From contig NZ_BBYA01000001.1 in NCBI RefSeq assembly GCF_001050275.1, positions 124,001 through 188,000 on the forward strand: a stretch of DNA of 64,000 nt, read 5' to 3'. Under the pieces are notes generated by a model. It was given only the letters and a program-made list of their open reading frames with translations, was not told the DNA's origin and made no database searches. The stretch is from Leptolinea tardivitalis. Its GTDB lineage: Bacteria; Chloroflexota; Anaerolineae; Anaerolineales; Anaerolineaceae. Shown piece after piece: positions 60,708 through 64,000 of the stretch. A program made the translations under genes and the position numbers. Within the stretch, counting starts at the first letter, position 1. Each line of letters begins with the position of its first letter.

Positions 60708-61262
60708 GTGGCTGGTTCAGATTCTCAAGTTCAGACTGTGAAGATGGTCATTACCGGGCCTTTCAATGCCGGAAAGACTGAATTTATCCGCACTGTCAGT
60801 GAAATTGAAGTGGTCTCCACTGAACAAAATATTTCGAGTGATGCAGAAAAAGTCAAACAAACAACCACCGTCGCCCTCGATTTTGGCCGCCTGACCATCG
60901 ACAAATCATTGGTGCTCCATTTGTTTGGCACTCCAGGTCAGCGGCGTTTTGAATTTATGTGGGATATACTGGCTGAGGGAATGCTGGGGTACATCTTGAT
61001 GGTAGACAGCACCCGCCCCGAAACATTCCGGGAAGCCCGATATATTCTTGATACTTTTTCAGATCATTCGGATACGCCTTTTGTGGTGGCTGTTAATAAA
61101 CAAGATCTGGAAGATGCCTGGGATGTCGAGGATATTCGGCATGCTTTGCGGTTAAAAGATGATATTCCGGTTTTACCCTGTGTTGCCACAGAAATGAAAC
61201 CGGTAAAAAACGTTCTACTGAGCCTTCTCCATATCATTCAAAAACGATTGGAAGAGGAATAG
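60708..61262 (+). CDS. Small Ras/Arf-like GTPase (COG2229 type)
   Basis: GTPase of 184 aa with the G1 loop GPFNAGKTEFIRTVS (about residues 14-28), G3-like LHLFGTPGQRRFEFM (about 69-83) and G4 NKQD (about 127). The G3 reads FGTPGQ where most GTPases have D-x2-G, as in the bacterial COG2229 family related to MglA. GTG start with AGAGG about 10 bp upstream. Such GTPases switch polarity or motility modules; the DUF4388 and sensor-like neighbours fit a bacterial signalling trio. No helicase or MglB-like roadblock gene is recognised next to it. Confidence 0.87.
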   Translation: MAGSDSQVQTVKMVITGPFNAGKTEFIRTVSEIEVVSTEQNISSDAEKVKQTTTVALDFGRLTIDKSLVLHLFGTPGQRRFEFMWDILAEGMLGYILMVDSTRPETFREARYILDTFSDHSDTPFVVAVNKQDLEDAWDVEDIRHALRLKDDIPVLPCVATEMKPVKNVLLSLLHIIQKRLEEE

Positions 61263-61287
61263 GACGGGATTTTAGAAGGATTTCGTC

Positions 61288-61851
61288 ATGACTGACCCAT
61301 TCGGTTCCCCTGAAGTGAATGCAATCTTCCAGAAGGGGATAAGAGAGATTCTCACGGGGGATCAACCTGGCGCTTTCACCTATGGAAATGGCGTAGAAAT
61401 TGAAACGATTCAACGGATTGCCCATCAGGCGGTTGATACTTATGGATTTGTGTCTGCCTGCGGACTTTTCCTCCGCAGTGGATGTGCCGCCTTTAAATAT
61501 CTTGTTAGAGATTACGGGAAGGCAATTGACATTGACAGCCTCGAATTTCGACTGCAACCTCCCCGTAAGCGTTTGATGGATGGAATTCGGAAAGTGGTTG
61601 GATTACTGGAACATTGGCACACAGCCAGTTTCTCTATCCGTCAATCAGACGATGATGTGGAAATTATCATGCAATCCAATCTGGCAGTTGATGCACAGGG
61701 TACCAACCAGATTTGGCTGCATTTTCTTGCCGGGCTTATTCAGGAACTGCTTTACTGGGCAGGCGGCGGAAAACAATATCCGTTTCAAATCCTCCCCATT
61801 GATGCTGATTCAGACGTGATTATTCAATTTCGGCTGCTGCCGGTGGATTGA
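61288..61851 (+). CDS. Hypothetical protein of the GTPase trio (possible V4R/heme-NO-binding-like sensor fold)
   Basis: This 187-aa soluble protein has AAGGA 8 bp before the ATG. I do not recognise the family with certainty. The second half, FSIRQSDDDVEIIMQSNLAV, then WLHFLAGLIQELLYWAGGGK and YPFQILPIDADSDVIIQFRL, resembles the GxxxGxLxGxLxxxxGxxxxV layout of V4R/heme-NO-binding-like domains, in which a small molecule or metal is bound by helices. No conserved His or Cys cluster is clear. It is the third gene of the operon with the DUF4388 protein and GTPase, so an input domain for that switch is plausible. Its 3' end overlaps the convergent EamA gene by 32 bp. Confidence 0.5.
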   Translation: MTDPFGSPEVNAIFQKGIREILTGDQPGAFTYGNGVEIETIQRIAHQAVDTYGFVSACGLFLRSGCAAFKYLVRDYGKAIDIDSLEFRLQPPRKRLMDGIRKVVGLLEHWHTASFSIRQSDDDVEIIMQSNLAVDAQGTNQIWLHFLAGLIQELLYWAGGGKQYPFQILPIDADSDVIIQFRLLPVD

Positions 61852-62728
61852 CCGTTTCTGCCTTACGGGTTTTATTAACGAGAAAGATACCGGCAAATAC
61901 AAGGATACCGCCGGCAATCTGGAAAGCATTAAGGGGTTCCCCGGCTATGGGAATTGCCAGCAGGGCTGATATGACCGGTGAGGCGATCATGGTGGGTGAT
62001 ACGATCGAAGCGGGAATATGGCCGAGGGCATACGTCATAAAAAAGTATCCGCACACCTGTGAAACAATTCCGGCACATAAGAAAAGAACCCAGGTTTTTG
62101 GCGGGTAACCGCTGAGCGGGGCTCCACTCAACAGGCATATCACTAACAACGTTATGGCACTTCCGGCAGCGATCAAACCAGTGCTGGTAAGGGCATCTAC
62201 TCTGGAACGCGATTTCTGGGTGATCAGGTAATATGCCGCGAAAAAAAATGAAGATAGCAGGGCAAGGGCATCACCTTTACTGAAAGCTGGATGCAAGAAC
62301 AGGTTGGAACCAAAGATACAGGTGGTTCCAGAAATCACAAGGCAAAGACCTATCCAGAACCACCCCGGGAGCTTTTGTTTCCAAATAAGCCAGGAGATTA
62401 ATGCCACCCAGATAGGGGCAATGTAGTTCAGCAGATTGGCATTGGCAATTGTAGTGTATGAGATGGCCGTGCTCCATGAGGCATGGTCAAGTGCTGTGAT
62501 GAATCCGGCGGCCAGTGGGCCTAACAACCAGCGCTTATCGATTGTCGATTTCCCGCCGGATTTGAAATAAATTATCGGTAGAAGAATAATTGCCGCCGTA
62601 GCCATCCGGTAGAAAGACGTTACCACGCCGGGTGCCTGGGCTGTGCGCACAAATATGGCGGACATGGATAAACATAACACACTCAGTCCAAGAGCAATAT
62701 ACGGAACCGGTTTTCGGAATGCTGGCAT
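61820..62728 (-). CDS. EamA/DMT-family transporter
   Basis: This membrane protein of 302 aa has ten predicted helices in two EamA repeats. The first repeat contains VTSFYRMATAAIILLPII and TALDHASWSTAISYTTIANA, the second IVSPTMIASPVISALLAIPI with GEPLNAFQIAGGILVFAG, both characteristic of drug/metabolite exporters (RhaT/YdcZ/EamA). Substrate unknown; amino acid or metabolite efflux is usual. The 3' end overlaps the convergent + strand gene by 32 bp. It follows a HAD phosphatase on the same strand by 30 bp. Confidence 0.9.
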   Translation of the reverse strand: MPAFRKPVPYIALGLSVLCLSMSAIFVRTAQAPGVVTSFYRMATAAIILLPIIYFKSGGKSTIDKRWLLGPLAAGFITALDHASWSTAISYTTIANANLLNYIAPIWVALISWLIWKQKLPGWFWIGLCLVISGTTCIFGSNLFLHPAFSKGDALALLSSFFFAAYYLITQKSRSRVDALTSTGLIAAGSAITLLVICLLSGAPLSGYPPKTWVLFLCAGIVSQVCGYFFMTYALGHIPASIVSPTMIASPVISALLAIPIAGEPLNAFQIAGGILVFAGIFLVNKTRKAETVNPPAAAEIE

Positions 62729-62758
62729 GGTGGAAAAACTTTCAAAGGGAGGGATGGG

Positions 62759-63511
62759 TCAGAAAGGCCAGGTTTCCAATAAACCGGGAAGTTCTGAAAG
62801 GGTGGCGATTGTCTGGTCTGGAAGGATGGTATCGACATGAGAATGGATTGCTGATTTGTTGACCCGCCGGGTAATCCAGACATTGTGCATGCCAAGATTT
62901 TTGGATCCGAGGATATCAGCGGCCAGTGTATCACCGACCATCACCGATCGCTGTGGTGTAACGGACATTGCCTGGAAAGCCAGTTGAAAGATATAGGGAT
63001 GCGGTTTTCGAAACCCTGCCGCAGCGGATGTATTGATGTAGTCAAAAAATGGTCTGATGCCGGCATTATCCACCAGAACTTGAACATCCCAATCATCACC
63101 GGCGTTCGAAATAATACCCATCCGGTAACCGGCGTTTTTCAGTATTTTCAAAGTGTCAAGTGTGTCTTCTTCAATTTTCCAGCAGGCCTGTGTAACGGCA
63201 TACATCCGGGCGAGATGGGGACGCATCTGCTGGCTGGTAATACCGGTCAAACCCTGCCGTTCCAGTACAATCCGCAGAACCTGTTCGGTTGTAAATTCTG
63301 TTAACTCGGTTTCCCGTTCGGAATGATAGGCTTCGAGGCGGGAAAGGAATTCGGAAAGAAAAACATCTTTATTGAGGGTAAAACCACTCTCAAGCAATGA
63401 GGCGGCCAGCTCTTGATAGGCATGTGCCATTACATCGGGTAGGTACCCGTCGAAATAGATCAGAGTGCTGCCGAGGTCAAAAAAGATAACATCAATGTTC
63501 GGGTTTTTCAT
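62759..63511 (-). CDS. HAD-superfamily hydrolase
   Basis: HAD hydrolase of 250 aa. Motif I is FFDLGSTLIYFDG (about residues 10-22), motif II is IISNAGDDWDV, and motif III/IV is RKPHPYIFQLA then VMVGDTLAADILGSKNLG (about 193-210). In motif I the acid/base Asp at +2 of the usual DxDGT is Gly, as in the FDLGxVL subgroup, so it may be a phosphatase of that type or have other chemistry. A helical cap lies between motifs I and II (about 35-110). It lies between a 2-hydroxyacid dehydrogenase and an EamA transporter on the same strand, which does not name a substrate. Confidence 0.87.
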   Translation of the reverse strand: MKNPNIDVIFFDLGSTLIYFDGYLPDVMAHAYQELAASLLESGFTLNKDVFLSEFLSRLEAYHSERETELTEFTTEQVLRIVLERQGLTGITSQQMRPHLARMYAVTQACWKIEEDTLDTLKILKNAGYRMGIISNAGDDWDVQVLVDNAGIRPFFDYINTSAAAGFRKPHPYIFQLAFQAMSVTPQRSVMVGDTLAADILGSKNLGMHNVWITRRVNKSAIHSHVDTILPDQTIATLSELPGLLETWPF

Positions 63512-63531
63512 AACCCGATAATTCTACCCGG

Positions 63532-64000
63532 TTAATACCCTTTTTCCGGATCAAACCGGTTGAACAATGGGACATTCTCGAGAAAACGCTGGATATTCGC
63601 GCAGAACAGGTCCACAGCGCGATTGTTGTAATGTGGACTGACGCCGCCGACATGGGGTGAAATAATCAGATTAGGCACCTTCCAGAGAGGGCTGTTGGCT
63701 GGCAGTGGCTCCTCTGGAAAAACGTCAACCGCTGCACCGGCGATAATTTTCTTCTCCAGGGCTTCCTTCAGGGCAGCCAGATCGGTTATGCCGCCGCGGC
63801 TCAAATCAATAAAGTAGGCTGAAGATTTCATGGCAGAAAACTCATCTGTGCTGAACAGATTGCGGGTCCCTGGTGTGAGCGGTAAAGCCAGAACGACAAA
63901 ATCACATTCCTTGATCATGGATTTCAACGCTTCGATGGGATAGAGGCGTGTGAAGAAATCACCGTCGGGGTCGCCCTGTCCGGCAGGGATATAGCCGTCA
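63532..64000 (-). CDS. D-isomer 2-hydroxyacid dehydrogenase, C-terminal part (5' end outside window)
   Basis: The frame stays open from the stop at 63532 to the right edge (visible N-terminal residues about GYIPAGQGDPDGD), so this is the C-terminal part of a larger gene, about 156 residues long in the window. It contains LKSMIKECDFVVLALPLTPG, YFIDLSRGGITD (catalytic Arg region), DVFPEEPLPANSPLW with the Glu and LIISPHVGGVSPHYNN with the catalytic His, all of the NAD-binding/catalytic end of the SerA/LdhA family. It does not match the SerA-like gene at 44179 closely. An internal ATG at 63927 is too late to be the start. Confidence 0.85.
   Translation of the reverse strand, partial: DGYIPAGQGDPDGDFFTRLYPIEALKSMIKECDFVVLALPLTPGTRNLFSTDEFSAMKSSAYFIDLSRGGITDLAALKEALEKKIIAGAAVDVFPEEPLPANSPLWKVPNLIISPHVGGVSPHYNNRAVDLFCANIQRFLENVPLFNRFDPEKGY

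Noticed and set aside
1-64000. CRISPR arrays, tRNA or rRNA genes, transposases, integrases and phage genes
   Set aside because: None was recognised on either strand by eye; a dedicated tRNA or repeat search could still find small features I missed.

Overview
The window reads as one bacterial chromosome segment of middling GC (by eye; not computed). About 51.6 kb of it (1-51609) is a surface-glycan biosynthesis locus, nearly all on the + strand. It is followed by about 12 kb of ordinary housekeeping and signalling genes on both strands. My best guess for the source is an Anaerolineae-like Chloroflexota. The reasons are the flavour of the gene families (many large GT-C-like membrane proteins, a DUF4388 protein beside a small GTPase, UPF0210, a motor-less XPB-like protein) and sigma70-type promoters. 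This is inference; no marker gene such as rRNA is present.

Region 1 (1-12137) holds a truncated GT-C-like membrane protein, a GT4 glycosyltransferase, a methyltransferase, a glutamine-dependent asparagine-synthetase-type amidotransferase, a PglA/WbpH-like GT4 enzyme, a WecA/MraY-type polyprenyl-phosphate sugar-1-phosphate transferase (the likely chain initiator) and two tandem paralogous GT-C-like proteins of about 840-865 aa. Region 2 (12138-18371) opens with a near-consensus promoter overlapping a 17-nt palindrome in front of a winged-helix regulator. A GDP-fucose-synthase-like SDR, the Wzm/Wzt exporter with an extended Wzt C-terminus, a KpsC/KpsS-like GT-B protein and a methyltransferase follow. 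This is the export arm.

Region 3 (18401-33010) carries a PseB-like dehydratase, an RmlD-like reductase, a full-length NeuB-family synthase, several glycosyltransferases, an SpsF-type cytidylyltransferase, a Gfo/Idh oxidoreductase and three GT-C-like membrane proteins. The co-directional run is then broken by one reversed gene (33237-34148) with its own candidate promoter and terminator, next to a long palindrome. Region 4 (34224-51609) holds a second nonulosonate (sialic-acid-like sugar) set: a PtmA-like SDR, a CMP-sugar synthetase fused to a KdsC-like phosphatase, and a NeuB-family synthase lacking the SAF domain. It also has a 72-aa LDPGSGS membrane protein beside an LTA-synthase-like enzyme, a third cytidylyltransferase, a SerA-like dehydrogenase, an SDR, a GT42/DUF115-like protein that I read as a candidate nonulosonate transferase, and a mirror-arranged GT2 / GT-C / GT-C / GT2 block.

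Together the genes suggest a polyprenyl-diphosphate-linked surface polysaccharide or glycoprotein glycan. Its chain would be built by cytoplasmic GT2/GT4/GT-B enzymes, modified with amidated, methylated, deoxy and nonulosonic sugars, exported by Wzm/Wzt and probably finished outside by the many GT-C proteins. Most gene junctions overlap by 4 bp (ATGA, GTGA or TTGA), pointing to long translationally coupled messages.

Region 5 (51610-64000) holds a small DUF1232-like protein, UPF0210, a two-ACT-domain regulator, glycine C-acetyltransferase (Kbl), a secreted SGNH-like protein with a C-terminal anchor, an XPB-N-terminal-like protein with a lipid kinase, a DUF4388/GTPase/sensor-like trio behind a strong promoter, an EamA transporter, a HAD hydrolase and a truncated 2-hydroxyacid dehydrogenase. 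I saw no rRNA, tRNA, CRISPR array, transposase or phage gene. No gene-free stretch exceeds 300 bases; the longest is 33011-33236.
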